Source of the DNA: Rathayibacter sp. VKM Ac-2759
GTDB taxonomy: Bacteria > Actinomycetota > Actinomycetes > Actinomycetales > Microbacteriaceae
DNA length: 64,000 nucleotides
NCBI RefSeq assembly: GCF_009834225.1
Contig: NZ_CP047176.1
Span: 1,116,001 to 1,180,000 of the forward strand
Direction: 5' to 3'
Shown here: positions 63,747 through 64,000 of the stretch, piece after piece
Layout of the letters: every line of letters starts with the position of its first letter
Position numbering within the stretch: position 1 is the first letter of the stretch
The notes under the pieces: model-generated
Databases searched by the model: none
What the model saw: only the letters and a program-made list of their open reading frames with translations
Told to the model about the DNA's origin: nothing
Position numbers and translations under genes: made by a program

Positions 63747-64000
63747 CCCCACGCTCCTCCGGCCCGAAGGCCTGGATGCTCGCGAGCGCCGCCGGCGCGC
63801 TCGTTCTTGCGACGATCACGACGGTCGCGGTCGTGACGGTCGTGCCGCTGCTCGGCGACGGCGCCCTCCCCTCGCTCGGCGCGGCGGTCGAGCCGTCGGT
63901 CGAGACGACTCCCGGGGCTCCGTCGGCCGACGATGTCCCGACCAGCGCCGCCGCCCCCGTCGCGGCCCCCGACCCCGGCGGCGTGCCGACCATGCTCATC
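63743..64000 (+). CDS. Membrane-anchored protein, 3' end outside window
   Basis: The first 86 residues are visible. A short polar N-terminus precedes one hydrophobic helix (about 10-36) and then an Ala/Pro/Thr-rich extracellular stretch. The frame is open to the last base. GAGGA lies eight bases before the ATG. It continues the secretion cluster. The family cannot be assigned from this part. Confidence 0.7.
   Translation, partial: MTPRSSGPKAWMLASAAGALVLATITTVAVVTVVPLLGDGALPSLGAAVEPSVETTPGAPSADDVPTSAAAPVAAPDPGGVPTMLI

Overview
The window is 64 kb of very GC-rich DNA with dense, overlapping genes, frequent GTG starts and actinobacterial gene order (topA-tmk-holB, a DUF3097 gene, a DUF222/HNH gene). 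The best fit is a chromosome of the family Microbacteriaceae (order Micrococcales). A Rathayibacter-like genus is possible but not shown. One REP-like hairpin (39076-39110) resembles a repeat I know from intergenic DNA in that family. No rRNA, CRISPR array, prophage or transposase was seen.

Region 1 (1-11.9 kb) is mostly housekeeping on the + strand. It holds the 3' part of topA with a Lys/Ala-rich tail, tmk, holB, a lipoprotein hydrolase with its TetR neighbour, tRNA-Thr(CGT), a penicillin-binding D,D-carboxypeptidase, a nicotinamidase, a succinate-semialdehyde-type dehydrogenase, a SpoU/TrmH RNA methyltransferase, a small lipoprotein and an SDR. Region 2 (11.9-19.0 kb) is on the - strand: an ABC exporter, an MFS symporter, and the riboflavin operon ribD-ribE-ribBA-ribH behind an FMN riboswitch.

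Region 3 (19.1-32.3 kb) is mixed: DUF3097 and DUF3054 genes, a pentapeptide-repeat protein, a MOSC protein, a DUF559-like protein, a DUF3516 helicase, a membrane acyltransferase, a Tat-exported beta-helix protein, a Nei-type glycosylase and a large secreted nuclease with a possible Pho box upstream. Region 4 (32.4-37.5 kb) is a compact accessory cluster. A LuxI/FeeM-like GNAT acyltransferase overlaps an E1/ThiF-like adenylyltransferase, and they converge on a LuxR-type response regulator with two membrane sensors, one of them degenerate. It may make and sense a small molecule or modified peptide.

Region 5 (39.4-64 kb) is one long + strand cluster that looks like a type VII secretion variant. 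It encodes a 2,032-residue exported protein with Ig/cadherin-like and FN3 repeats, a MoxR ATPase, a DUF58 protein, a transglutaminase-fold membrane protein lacking its catalytic Cys, a zinc-ribbon/RDD/FHA protein, a PP2C phosphatase, an FHA protein, a Ser/Thr kinase, an FHA-winged-helix protein and an FHA-FtsK/EssC ATPase. These are followed by a WXG100 protein, a longer WXG-type protein, an unknown partner and two exported proteins, the last cut by the window end. Almost every gene from moxR to the ATPase overlaps its neighbour by a few bases. Four FHA proteins, one kinase and one phosphatase suggest phospho-control of secretion. EccB, EccD, EccE and mycosin were not recognised here.
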